Origin: CAZHGD01 sp964531735
Lineage (GTDB): Bacteria; Armatimonadota; UBA10988
Length of the DNA: 64,000 nucleotides
Direction: 5' to 3'
Assembly: GCA_964531735.1 (NCBI GenBank)
Contig: CAZHGD010000008.1
Coordinates: 23,435-87,434 of the forward strand
The notes beneath the pieces were generated by a model. That model was given only the letters and a program-made list of their open reading frames with translations, was not told where the DNA came from and made no database searches. Positions 17,945 to 26,897 of the stretch are shown here, piece after piece. The translations under genes were made by a program, and so were the position numbers. The stretch's first letter is position 1, and every line of letters starts with the position of its first letter.

Positions 17945-18168
17945 ATCGGAGACACAGCGTGGTCCGCACGATTGCCCTGCGAGCTAGTCTCGACGCACGG
18001 TTCGCCGTGCGACGGCGTCGTCGCGGCCGCTGCTCGATGGCCTGGGCGCTCGCTCTTTCCGCCGTCGGCGACCGTTAGCCGCCGGCTGCGCCGCAGCCGC
18101 GCTGAGCCCGTCGCCACGCCGCGAACGGTTGCCGCTTCCCTTGGACCCCTGAAAGTGTCAGGTGTGCT
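17945..18168 (+). other. Structured 5' leader of metG
   Basis: About 220 bases between the promoter and the GTG start, with no convincing gene. A perfect GCACGG-TTCG-CCGTGC hairpin is at 17995-18010, and CGGCTGCG/CGCAGCCG forms another stem near 18081-18097. I could not find the T-box bulge sequence, an S-box or any other riboswitch signature. There is no T-run that would suggest attenuation. The leader may only be a structured untranslated region. Confidence 0.5.
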
Positions 18169-20214
18169 GTGAGCATCAAACGTTACCTGGTCACCAGCGC
18201 CTTGCCGTATGCCAACGGGCCGATCCATATCGGGCACGTCGCCGGCGCCTACCTGCCGGCCGACATCTTCGTGCGCTACCTCCGGGCGCGCGGTGAGGAC
18301 GTCATCTACATCTGCGGCACCGACGAGTACGGCACCGCCATCACCGAATCGGCCCGCAAGCAGGGCCTGACGCCGCTCGAAGTGGCCACGCGCTACCACG
18401 AGGTGATTCGCGACGGCTTCGCCGCGCTGGGCATCTCGTTCGACAACTTCTCGCGGACCTCGCTGCCGGTCCACACCGAGACCGCGCAGGAGTTCTTCCT
18501 CAAGCTCTACCACCAGGGCCGGCTCTACCAGGAGACGGTCGAGCAGCTCTACGACCCGAAGCTTGGCCAGTTCCTGGCCGACCGGCAGGTGCGCGGCACC
18601 TGCTACTTCTGCGGGCATGACGACGCCGCCGGCGACCAGTGCGAGAAGTGCGGCAAGGACATCGAGCCGCTCAAGCTGATCAGCCCGCGCAGCGTGCTCA
18701 GCGACGGCAACCCCGAGCGCCGCCAGACCACGCACTGGTACTTCCCGCTCGGCGATTGGCAGCCGTGGCTGAAGGAGTACCTCGACAGCCGCACCGGCTG
18801 GCGGCCGACGGTGCTGGGCTTCTGCGGCGGCTGGTTCGCCGAGGAACTGCGCGGCCGCGCGGTCACGCGCGATCTGGAGTGGGGCATTCCAGTGCCGTTG
18901 CCCGACCACGAGGGCAAAGTGCTCTACGTGTGGTTCGACGCGCCAATTGGCTACATCTCCAGCACGCGCGAATGGGCGCAGAAGATCGGCCAGCCCGACC
19001 GCTGGCAGGACTACTGGCTCGACAAAGAGGGCACCAAGCTGGTGCACTTCATCGGCAAGGACAACACGTTCTTCCACGCGCTGCTGTTCCCCGCGCTGTG
19101 CCAGGCCCATGGCGACTACGTCATCGCGACCGATGTACCAGCCAACGAGTTCCTCAACCTGGAAGGCCAGAAGTTCAGCACCAGCCGGAACCACGCGGTC
19201 TGGCTGCACGACGTGCTCGAGCGCTGGCCAGCCGACTACGTCCGCTACTACCTGACCACCATCCTGCCCGAGGCCAGCGACAGCGACTGGAAGTGGGCCG
19301 ACCTGCGCGAGCGGGTGAACAGCGAGCTGAACGACAACCTGGGCAACTTCGTCCAGCGCACGCTCAAGTTCATCGCGCAGTACTTCGCCGGCCAGGTGCC
19401 CGCGCCGGGCGAGCTGACCGCCGAGGACCAGGCCATCCTGGCCAAGGCCGCCGCCACACCGGCCGAGGTGGGCGCGCTGCTCTCGGCCTACGAGTTCAAG
19501 CGCGCCGTGCGCCAGTTGCTGACGTTGACCACCGATGCCAACGGCTACTTCCAGCATGAGCAGCCGTGGAAACTGCGCAAGGAGGACCCGGCGCGCTGCG
19601 CCACGGTGCTCTGGGTGTGTGCGCAGGTGTGCCGCACGGCAGCGATCGGTTGGGCCCCGGTGCTGCCGACCGCGGCGCAGGCCATCTGGTCGCGGCTGGG
19701 CCTGACCGGCGAAGTCGCCGAGCAACGGTGGGACAGCGCCGCGGAGCCCGACCTGCCGGCTGGCCAGGTGATCGTGGCCGACCCGCAGCCCGTGTTCGAG
19801 AAGGTCACCGAGGAAGCGATTGCCGTGGAAATGGAGCGCCTGTCGCAACCGGCGGCCGAGGCGGCCGCACCGGAGCCGTTGCCCGAACTGCCGGCCATCA
19901 CCTACGACCAGTTCCGGCAGACCCAGTTGCTGACCGCGACCGTGGTCGCGGCCGAGCGCGTGCCGAAGGCCGACAAGCTGCTGAAGCTGCAACTGGACGT
20001 CGGCGGCCATCCGCGCCAGATCCTGGCCGGCGTGGCCCAGCACTACGCGCCCGAGGACCTGGTGGGCCAGACGATCGTCATCGTGGCCAACCTGGAGCCG
20101 CGCAAACTGCGCGGTGAGGTGAGCGAGGGCATGCTGCTGGCGGCCACTGAGGACGAGGACGTGGTACTGCTGACCACGCTGCGTCCGGTGCGCTCCGGGC
20201 TGGAAGTGCGCTGA
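18169..20214 (+). CDS. metG: Methionyl-tRNA synthetase with C-terminal tRNA-binding domain (681 aa)
   Basis: Charges tRNA-Met with methionine in the cytoplasm. The HIGH motif is at residues 20-23 and the KMSKS equivalent is KFSTS at 335-339. A zinc knuckle with Cys145, Cys148, Cys158 and Cys161 is typical of bacterial MetG type 1. Residues 577-681 are the OB-fold EMAP/Trbp111-like domain (ITYDQFRQTQLLTATVVAAE to the end). The start is GTG at 18169 with AGGTG upstream. The gene has its own strong promoter and is followed 138 bases later by its mirror image, tail to tail. It is essential in bacteria, so a second identical copy would be unusual. Confidence 0.98.
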   Translation: MSIKRYLVTSALPYANGPIHIGHVAGAYLPADIFVRYLRARGEDVIYICGTDEYGTAITESARKQGLTPLEVATRYHEVIRDGFAALGISFDNFSRTSLPVHTETAQEFFLKLYHQGRLYQETVEQLYDPKLGQFLADRQVRGTCYFCGHDDAAGDQCEKCGKDIEPLKLISPRSVLSDGNPERRQTTHWYFPLGDWQPWLKEYLDSRTGWRPTVLGFCGGWFAEELRGRAVTRDLEWGIPVPLPDHEGKVLYVWFDAPIGYISSTREWAQKIGQPDRWQDYWLDKEGTKLVHFIGKDNTFFHALLFPALCQAHGDYVIATDVPANEFLNLEGQKFSTSRNHAVWLHDVLERWPADYVRYYLTTILPEASDSDWKWADLRERVNSELNDNLGNFVQRTLKFIAQYFAGQVPAPGELTAEDQAILAKAAATPAEVGALLSAYEFKRAVRQLLTLTTDANGYFQHEQPWKLRKEDPARCATVLWVCAQVCRTAAIGWAPVLPTAAQAIWSRLGLTGEVAEQRWDSAAEPDLPAGQVIVADPQPVFEKVTEEAIAVEMERLSQPAAEAAAPEPLPELPAITYDQFRQTQLLTATVVAAERVPKADKLLKLQLDVGGHPRQILAGVAQHYAPEDLVGQTIVIVANLEPRKLRGEVSEGMLLAATEDEDVVLLTTLRPVRSGLEVR

Positions 20215-20242
20215 CCAGCCCCGGCGGATAGTGGCGTCAACG

Positions 20243-20324
20243 GATGATGGGGTCACCGATAATGGGGTCAGGTGCGATTTGCATGCAAATCGCACCTGAC
20301 CCCATTATCGGTGACCCCATCATC
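20243..20324. repeat. REP-like palindrome at the axis of the inverted repeat
   Basis: TGGGGTCAGGTGCGATTTGC at 20263-20282 runs into its own complement around GCATGC (20281-20286). The core palindrome is 42 bases with no loop. Outside it a 15-base near-direct repeat carries TGGGGTCA twice (20248-20255, 20263-20270). Hairpins ending in GGGGTCAGG...CCTGACCCC resemble REP elements associated with RAYT transposases (family resemblance from memory). No transposase gene is present in the window. The core alone would be enough for an assembler to turn back on itself. Confidence 0.7.
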
Positions 20325-20352
20325 CGTTGACGCCACTATCCGCCGGGGCTGG

Positions 20353-22398
20353 TCAGCGCACTTCCAGCCCGGAGCGCACCGGACGCAGCGTGGTCAGCAG
20401 TACCACGTCCTCGTCCTCAGTGGCCGCCAGCAGCATGCCCTCGCTCACCTCACCGCGCAGTTTGCGCGGCTCCAGGTTGGCCACGATGACGATCGTCTGG
20501 CCCACCAGGTCCTCGGGCGCGTAGTGCTGGGCCACGCCGGCCAGGATCTGGCGCGGATGGCCGCCGACGTCCAGTTGCAGCTTCAGCAGCTTGTCGGCCT
20601 TCGGCACGCGCTCGGCCGCGACCACGGTCGCGGTCAGCAACTGGGTCTGCCGGAACTGGTCGTAGGTGATGGCCGGCAGTTCGGGCAACGGCTCCGGTGC
20701 GGCCGCCTCGGCCGCCGGTTGCGACAGGCGCTCCATTTCCACGGCAATCGCTTCCTCGGTGACCTTCTCGAACACGGGCTGCGGGTCGGCCACGATCACC
20801 TGGCCAGCCGGCAGGTCGGGCTCCGCGGCGCTGTCCCACCGTTGCTCGGCGACTTCGCCGGTCAGGCCCAGCCGCGACCAGATGGCCTGCGCCGCGGTCG
20901 GCAGCACCGGGGCCCAACCGATCGCTGCCGTGCGGCACACCTGCGCACACACCCAGAGCACCGTGGCGCAGCGCGCCGGGTCCTCCTTGCGCAGTTTCCA
21001 CGGCTGCTCATGCTGGAAGTAGCCGTTGGCATCGGTGGTCAACGTCAGCAACTGGCGCACGGCGCGCTTGAACTCGTAGGCCGAGAGCAGCGCGCCCACC
21101 TCGGCCGGTGTGGCGGCGGCCTTGGCCAGGATGGCCTGGTCCTCGGCGGTCAGCTCGCCCGGCGCGGGCACCTGGCCGGCGAAGTACTGCGCGATGAACT
21201 TGAGCGTGCGCTGGACGAAGTTGCCCAGGTTGTCGTTCAGCTCGCTGTTCACCCGCTCGCGCAGGTCGGCCCACTTCCAGTCGCTGTCGCTGGCCTCGGG
21301 CAGGATGGTGGTCAGGTAGTAGCGGACGTAGTCGGCTGGCCAGCGCTCGAGCACGTCGTGCAGCCAGACCGCGTGGTTCCGGCTGGTGCTGAACTTCTGG
21401 CCTTCCAGGTTGAGGAACTCGTTGGCTGGTACATCGGTCGCGATGACGTAGTCGCCATGGGCCTGGCACAGCGCGGGGAACAGCAGCGCGTGGAAGAACG
21501 TGTTGTCCTTGCCGATGAAGTGCACCAGCTTGGTGCCCTCTTTGTCGAGCCAGTAGTCCTGCCAGCGGTCGGGCTGGCCGATCTTCTGCGCCCATTCGCG
21601 CGTGCTGGAGATGTAGCCAATTGGCGCGTCGAACCACACGTAGAGCACTTTGCCCTCGTGGTCGGGCAACGGCACTGGAATGCCCCACTCCAGATCGCGC
21701 GTGACCGCGCGGCCGCGCAGTTCCTCGGCGAACCAGCCGCCGCAGAAGCCCAGCACCGTCGGCCGCCAGCCGGTGCGGCTGTCGAGGTACTCCTTCAGCC
21801 ACGGCTGCCAATCGCCGAGCGGGAAGTACCAGTGCGTGGTCTGGCGGCGCTCGGGGTTGCCGTCGCTGAGCACGCTGCGCGGGCTGATCAGCTTGAGCGG
21901 CTCGATGTCCTTGCCGCACTTCTCGCACTGGTCGCCGGCGGCGTCGTCATGCCCGCAGAAGTAGCAGGTGCCGCGCACCTGCCGGTCGGCCAGGAACTGG
22001 CCAAGCTTCGGGTCGTAGAGCTGCTCGACCGTCTCCTGGTAGAGCCGGCCCTGGTGGTAGAGCTTGAGGAAGAACTCCTGCGCGGTCTCGGTGTGGACCG
22101 GCAGCGAGGTCCGCGAGAAGTTGTCGAACGAGATGCCCAGCGCGGCGAAGCCGTCGCGAATCACCTCGTGGTAGCGCGTGGCCACTTCGAGCGGCGTCAG
22201 GCCCTGCTTGCGGGCCGATTCGGTGATGGCGGTGCCGTACTCGTCGGTGCCGCAGATGTAGATGACGTCCTCACCGCGCGCCCGGAGGTAGCGCACGAAG
22301 ATGTCGGCCGGCAGGTAGGCGCCGGCGACGTGCCCGATATGGATCGGCCCGTTGGCATACGGCAAGGCGCTGGTGACCAGGTAACGTTTGATGCTCAC
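20353..22398 (-). CDS. metG: Methionyl-tRNA synthetase, mirror copy
   Basis: The product is identical to that of 18169-20214, with HIGH, the four-cysteine zinc knuckle, KFSTS and the C-terminal OB-fold domain. The GTG start at 22398 has the same leader and promoter. If the fold-back is an artefact, this is the genuine metG and its real downstream neighbour lies beyond the palindrome at 20284. Confidence 0.98.
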   Translation of the reverse strand: MSIKRYLVTSALPYANGPIHIGHVAGAYLPADIFVRYLRARGEDVIYICGTDEYGTAITESARKQGLTPLEVATRYHEVIRDGFAALGISFDNFSRTSLPVHTETAQEFFLKLYHQGRLYQETVEQLYDPKLGQFLADRQVRGTCYFCGHDDAAGDQCEKCGKDIEPLKLISPRSVLSDGNPERRQTTHWYFPLGDWQPWLKEYLDSRTGWRPTVLGFCGGWFAEELRGRAVTRDLEWGIPVPLPDHEGKVLYVWFDAPIGYISSTREWAQKIGQPDRWQDYWLDKEGTKLVHFIGKDNTFFHALLFPALCQAHGDYVIATDVPANEFLNLEGQKFSTSRNHAVWLHDVLERWPADYVRYYLTTILPEASDSDWKWADLRERVNSELNDNLGNFVQRTLKFIAQYFAGQVPAPGELTAEDQAILAKAAATPAEVGALLSAYEFKRAVRQLLTLTTDANGYFQHEQPWKLRKEDPARCATVLWVCAQVCRTAAIGWAPVLPTAAQAIWSRLGLTGEVAEQRWDSAAEPDLPAGQVIVADPQPVFEKVTEEAIAVEMERLSQPAAEAAAPEPLPELPAITYDQFRQTQLLTATVVAAERVPKADKLLKLQLDVGGHPRQILAGVAQHYAPEDLVGQTIVIVANLEPRKLRGEVSEGMLLAATEDEDVVLLTTLRPVRSGLEVR

Positions 22399-22628
22399 AG
22401 CACACCTGACACTTTCAGGGGTCCAAGGGAAGCGGCAACCGTTCGCGGCGTGGCGACGGGCTCAGCGCGGCTGCGGCGCAGCCGGCGGCTAACGGTCGCC
22501 GACGGCGGAAAGAGCGAGCGCCCAGGCCATCGAGCAGCGGCCGCGACGACGCCGTCGCACGGCGAACCGTGCGTCGAGACTAGCTCGCAGGGCAATCGTG
22601 CGGACCACGCTGTGTCTCCGATAGTGGC

Positions 22629-22656
22629 ATTATACCCGCGGCGAAGGGCGGGTCAA
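22629..22656 (-). promoter_or_regulatory. Sigma-70 promoter of metG, mirror copy
   Basis: TTGACC, 16 bases, TATAAT on the complement strand. It drives the 220-base leader 22399-22622 and metG. Confidence 0.85.
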
Positions 22657-22662
22657 CGACCG

Positions 22663-23709
22663 TCAGCCGTCGCCACCCGCCCGCAGTCGCATCTGCCAGC
22701 GCGGCGCGGTCCGCTCGGCGGTGGCCCCCGGCCCGCGGGTCGCTTCGAACGCCAGCCGGCCCTGAGCGGCCAGGTCGTCGATGATCTCGTAGACCAGCCG
22801 GTACTGCTGCGGCGCCACCTGGTTGGTCCACAGAGGGGCGACCGCCTCGATCAGGTCACCGAACCGCACCGGCTCGCCGTTGGCCAGACGGTCCAGGATC
22901 AGCCGGTAGCCGTCCGGCCAGGGCAGCGTCGTCGGCACCGGGCCGGGTCGTGGGTCGAGGGGCCGGATCTCGACGCGATCGCGCGTGATCACGGCCGTGG
23001 CGCAGGCCGGCAAGGGCTCCACCCAGTCCAGCCCGGCGGGGAAGGCGTAGGCCGTCGTGGCCACATAGGTGCCGTCGGACCCGCGGCCGACCACCAGCGG
23101 CTGACTGATGCGCGTGGCGATGACGCCGTCGGGCGCGTCGGCGTGCAGCAGCAGGCCGGCCACCTCGCCGGGGTACGCCAGGTAGGCCTGACGCATGGCC
23201 TCGGCCGGTGATCGCCCGGCGGTCACCAGCGAGTCGATCAGGTGCGCCATCAGCTCGCTCAGGTGGCAGCAGGAGCCATCGGCGAACTGCGGCGCGGTGC
23301 CGTTGCCCTCGATGGTCTGCGGCGTGCGCGAGCGGAAGCGGTGCCCCTCGTCCAGCAGGCGCCGGGCCAAGGCGTTCTTGGCCGCGACATCCTCGAACAA
23401 CCCGAGGTGCCCGTTGGCCACATAGGCCGCGCGGCCGGCGCAATCGAGGAACGGGTGGCCCCACTCGACGTCGCCGCCGCTGTTGCTGCGACTGTGCGCC
23501 AGGCCGAGGGTGCCGGGCAGTGCCGCGGCGTCGGTCTCGGCGCGCAGGTCGGCCAGGTCGCCCACCACTTTGGCGTGGTGGAGTTGCCCGTCGGCGAGGG
23601 TAGCCAGGCCGCTGTAGTAGCCGCCGGCGAAGCCCTCCTGGCGCTCCATCATGGCCAACAGCACCGGCGCGGCCGGCCGGTCACCCAGGTAAGCGGCCTG
23701 GTTGCACAT
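22663..23709 (-). CDS. Class II glutamine amidotransferase-domain protein, mirror copy
   Basis: Identical to 16858-17904: Cys2 nucleophile, LGLAHSRSNSGG and VANGHLGLFED motifs, and no partner synthase domain. It follows the FAD oxidoreductase by 14 bases on the same strand. It ends just before the metG promoter, so termination of this operon and initiation at metG are almost abutting. Confidence 0.85.
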   Translation of the reverse strand: MCNQAAYLGDRPAAPVLLAMMERQEGFAGGYYSGLATLADGQLHHAKVVGDLADLRAETDAAALPGTLGLAHSRSNSGGDVEWGHPFLDCAGRAAYVANGHLGLFEDVAAKNALARRLLDEGHRFRSRTPQTIEGNGTAPQFADGSCCHLSELMAHLIDSLVTAGRSPAEAMRQAYLAYPGEVAGLLLHADAPDGVIATRISQPLVVGRGSDGTYVATTAYAFPAGLDWVEPLPACATAVITRDRVEIRPLDPRPGPVPTTLPWPDGYRLILDRLANGEPVRFGDLIEAVAPLWTNQVAPQQYRLVYEIIDDLAAQGRLAFEATRGPGATAERTAPRWQMRLRAGGDG

Positions 23710-23723
23710 CGGTTCACCTATCC

Positions 23724-25589
23724 CTACGCGCCGCCGCGCTTCTTCGGCTGCTCTTCCAGGCCACTGTCCGGCGGTGCCAGGTCGGCCTGGGGCACCCGCT
23801 GGCGCACCTCGGCGAAACTGGCGCCGGCCGGCACCACCGGGATCCGGGCGGCGTGTTCGGTCACCGGCTCGAAGGCGAACACGCGGGCGGTCTCGCTGCC
23901 CCAGGTGGTTTCGGGCACGAAGCGCAGCGCCTGGGCATGAACCTGCAGCGGCACCCGCACCAGGCGCTGGTGGTTGCGCTCGGTGCGGTGGACCACGGTC
24001 CACTGGCCGGCGGCGTCCTGCGCCTCCAGGCGGAAGCTCTTGACCAGCGAGCGCGGCACTAGACAGCGGTTGCCCGGTTGCGGGTAGCTGCAGGGCATGC
24101 GTTTGACGTTGCCCAGATCGCTGTCGAACGTGAACCGCGCCCCGCCGATGCTCACTGGTGTGTCCCAGCGGTACTCGATGGCGGCGCCCAGCGCGCCGTG
24201 CCAGGCATGGTCCTCGCCCTCGCGGTCGCGATCCAGCCCGTCGCGGAGGGCGGCGACATGGTCGCCTGGCCCGGTGACGCGGGCCGCGCGGGCCAGCGGA
24301 TCGGACTCCCGCAGCACGCCGGGCAGCCAGGCGTCGTCGTCCAGGAGCGTCTGCTGCAACTCGTGCAGCCGGGCTCCGCCGGCCAGGGCGCGCGGCGCGC
24401 AGCCGTGTCGCACGCAGAGCGCCGCGGCGGTCCCCACCGCCTGGCCCAGCAGCGCACAGGTGGCCATGACGCGGGTGCTGGACAGCGCGGCGTGGGTCAC
24501 GCTGATGTTCCGCCCGGCGAACAGCAGGTTGTCGAGGTTGCGCGAGTAGAGGCTGCGGAAAGGGATGCCGAACGGCGAGGGCGCCGGATGGAAGATGGTC
24601 GGATGACCGGGGTAGTAGAGGCCGGCGGGATGGTGGTCGTCCATCGACCAGCCACCGTAGGCGACCAGGTCAGGGAATTTGCCGCCGGCCCGCACGTCGT
24701 GCTGCGTCATGAGGTGGTCGCCGACGAAGCGACGGTTCTCACGCTTGCCCGGCAACGAGCCGATCCACTCGATGGCCCAGTTGGCGGCCTCGGCGTGGTT
24801 GGGCGCCCAGTTCTTGAGGTAGTCGCAGACACCGTAGACGATCCGCATCAGCTCATCGCGGATGGCCTCGGCGTCGCGGATGGTGTCGTTGAGGCCGCCG
24901 ACCTCGAGCCACCAGAAGTTGTCGCCCTTGACCCCATGGGCACGGTGCGGCAGGTCTTCGGGCCGGCGGAACTGGTAGGCCCAGGCGGGCGGCGTGAACG
25001 GCTGCGGCTCGTCGGTGCGGCGCCACTGGATCAGCAGCGAGTTGCCCATCGTCTTCGAGTCGGCGCGCAGGGGCTCGATGTCTTCGTTGAACTCCTCGCG
25101 CGACTCGCGGCCGTGGCGCGACTCGGCGGGCGTCAAGGCGGCCAGGATGCTGTCGCCCGAGCAGTCGATGAACAGCCGGGCGCTGATCTGGTGTCGCGTC
25201 TGCGAGGTCAGCTCCCAGGCTTCGATGGCGGTGATGTGGGTGCCGTCGCAGGTGGCGCCGAGGCAGGTGCAGTTGAGGAAGGTGGTCAGGTTGGGCTGTA
25301 GTTTGGCCGCGCCCCAGAGCACGCTGTCCCAGAGCGAGTAGTTGAGCGACGGGTTGCGGGCCAGGTTTTCGAGTTGAATCTCTTCGAGCAGGCCGGTCTC
25401 TTTGTTATGCTTGCCATGGGCGCCGCAGATCCACATGCGGATCTCGGAGCTGGCGTTGCCGCCGAGGACCGGCCGGTCATGGACCAGCGCGGTCCGGGCG
25501 CCGTGGCGGGCGGCCGCGATGGCGGCGCACAGGCCGGCCATGCCGCCGCCGACAACGCAGACATCGAAGGTGTGCTGAGCGTGCTCCAT
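23724..25589 (-). CDS. FAD-dependent oxidoreductase with discoidin-like domain, mirror copy
   Basis: Identical to 14978-16843. It has the GGGMAG Rossmann motif, the LGGNASSEIRMW block, the C-terminal FAD contact and a beta-sandwich tail. It is divergent from the aminotransferase at 25761 and is the first gene of the two-gene unit with the amidotransferase. Confidence 0.88.
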   Translation of the reverse strand: MEHAQHTFDVCVVGGGMAGLCAAIAAARHGARTALVHDRPVLGGNASSEIRMWICGAHGKHNKETGLLEEIQLENLARNPSLNYSLWDSVLWGAAKLQPNLTTFLNCTCLGATCDGTHITAIEAWELTSQTRHQISARLFIDCSGDSILAALTPAESRHGRESREEFNEDIEPLRADSKTMGNSLLIQWRRTDEPQPFTPPAWAYQFRRPEDLPHRAHGVKGDNFWWLEVGGLNDTIRDAEAIRDELMRIVYGVCDYLKNWAPNHAEAANWAIEWIGSLPGKRENRRFVGDHLMTQHDVRAGGKFPDLVAYGGWSMDDHHPAGLYYPGHPTIFHPAPSPFGIPFRSLYSRNLDNLLFAGRNISVTHAALSSTRVMATCALLGQAVGTAAALCVRHGCAPRALAGGARLHELQQTLLDDDAWLPGVLRESDPLARAARVTGPGDHVAALRDGLDRDREGEDHAWHGALGAAIEYRWDTPVSIGGARFTFDSDLGNVKRMPCSYPQPGNRCLVPRSLVKSFRLEAQDAAGQWTVVHRTERNHQRLVRVPLQVHAQALRFVPETTWGSETARVFAFEPVTEHAARIPVVPAGASFAEVRQRVPQADLAPPDSGLEEQPKKRGGA

Positions 25590-25760
25590 GGTCCTCTCGG
25601 CGCGGCCGAGTGGGCCGCGGGGACCTGCTTCGCCGGTGACCGGCACGCTCCTGCCGGGTCCGCAGGGCGGGGGGTGAAGGTGCGGTGCGTTGCCGCGCGA
25701 ACCAGTCGCACGGCGTCGCCGGACGGTGGTGGCCGGCACATAATCGTCGAAGGAACGGGC

Positions 25761-26897
25761 ATGAAACCGCTGTCACAGACCCGGTCGCAGTTGCCGGCAC
25801 GCTACCAGCCCGTGCCGTTGGGTCCCGACGCCATCGACCTGTCGGGCGAATACTCGCTGTATACCGTGCCGAAGCCGGTGGCCGAAGCGATCGTCCACCA
25901 CGCGCAGTTGACCGACCTGGGGCGCGGCACTACCGCCGGCGGCCGGCCGCTGCGCGACGCCATCGCGGCCAAGTTGGCCGTCTGCAACGGCTTGACGGTC
26001 TCGACCGACCAGGTCGTGGTCTGTTCCGGCGGCACCGCGGCGGTGTCGATGACCATGGCGGCGCTGTGTGACCCAGGCGATGACGTCCTGGTGCCCGATC
26101 CTGGTTGGCCCGGGTACCGCGTGCTGTGCATGACCTGGGGGCTCCACCCCATTGGCTTTGCCGTCGGCTACGACGGCCGGCCCGACTACGAGTCCATCGA
26201 GCGGCTGCTCACGCCGCGGACCAAGGCGCTGGTGGTCTCGCATCCCAGCAACCCGAGTGGCGGCGTCCTCGACGAACAGGAACTGCAGGCGTTGGTCGAG
26301 TTCGCCAACCGGCACGATCTGTATCTGGTCTGCGACGAGAGCTGTGACCTGTTCCGTTTCCTGCCAGGGCCGTGCACCGGGCCGGCGCAGTATGACACCC
26401 AGGGCCGGGTGATCTCGCTGTTCAGCTTCGCCAAGACGCACGCCTTGGCGGGTGTGCGGCTGGGCTACAGCGTTTCGTCGGCACCGTTGGCCCGCGCCAT
26501 CGAGCGGGCGCAAGACGGCCTGCTGACCGGGCCCAGCAGTCTGGCCCTGGTGGCCGGCCTGGCGGCGCTGCAGATGGACCTGAGCGTGGTGGACAGCATG
26601 ACGCAGTTCTACCGGCAGCAGTGCGAGACCATCGAGGCCGTGCTGCCGCGCGAGGTGTTGCCGTTCCGCCCGCAAGGCGGGTTCCACGCGCTGTTGGACG
26701 TCAGCCACACCGCGCTGCCCAACGGTGACGAGTTTGTGCGCCGGTGCGTGGCCGAACGGCAACTGCGGCTGGCGCCCGGCTCGTTGTTCGGCGAGCGCTG
26801 GCCGCACACCGTGCGTCTGAGCCTGGCGGCCAAGGAGCACACCTTCGGTCAGGCCATCGAGCGGCTGCTCGGCTTCCTGGCGGAGCACTCGGCATGA
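25761..26897 (+). CDS. PLP-dependent class I/II aminotransferase, mirror copy
   Basis: Identical to 13670-14806, with Lys225 as the Schiff-base lysine. AAGGA precedes the ATG at 25761. It overlaps the next gene by four bases (ATGA), leading the coupled aminotransferase, phosphoesterase and ATPase series. Confidence 0.9.
   Translation: MKPLSQTRSQLPARYQPVPLGPDAIDLSGEYSLYTVPKPVAEAIVHHAQLTDLGRGTTAGGRPLRDAIAAKLAVCNGLTVSTDQVVVCSGGTAAVSMTMAALCDPGDDVLVPDPGWPGYRVLCMTWGLHPIGFAVGYDGRPDYESIERLLTPRTKALVVSHPSNPSGGVLDEQELQALVEFANRHDLYLVCDESCDLFRFLPGPCTGPAQYDTQGRVISLFSFAKTHALAGVRLGYSVSSAPLARAIERAQDGLLTGPSSLALVAGLAALQMDLSVVDSMTQFYRQQCETIEAVLPREVLPFRPQGGFHALLDVSHTALPNGDEFVRRCVAERQLRLAPGSLFGERWPHTVRLSLAAKEHTFGQAIERLLGFLAEHSA

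Larger units (their letters stand above)
1..20283. repeat. Left arm of a 40.5-kb perfect inverted repeat
   Basis: This segment is the exact reverse complement of 20284-40566. Gene boundaries obey x + y = 40567, and all translated products are identical in the two arms. I checked the outermost bases directly: the first bases at 1-17 match the complement of 40550-40566. There is no spacer, and the axis lies between 20283 and 20284. The arm reaches the window edge and cuts a gene there (2-502). The intact version of that gene is in the right arm and continues into unique DNA. I infer that this arm is an assembly echo rather than a second genomic copy. Confidence 0.97.

Noticed and set aside
17945..18168. 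T-box or SAM riboswitch in the metG leader
   Set aside because: No T-box sequence, no specifier-loop arrangement and no S-box conserved blocks could be found.
17972..18172. Leader peptide of 66 codons overlapping the metG start
   Set aside because: It would need a TTG start without a ribosome site and has shadow-like composition.
17356..20295. 979-codon antisense frame crossing metG and the axis, mirrored at 20272-23211
   Set aside because: Shadow of metG and the amidotransferase gene. It spans the palindrome axis and has no domain similarity I can see.
20243..20324. Hairpin telomere of a linear replicon at the axis
   Set aside because: A replicated hairpin telomere would give a similar inverted junction, but no telomere resolvase is present, such ends are not known in this group to my knowledge, and a fold-back assembly explains the data more simply.
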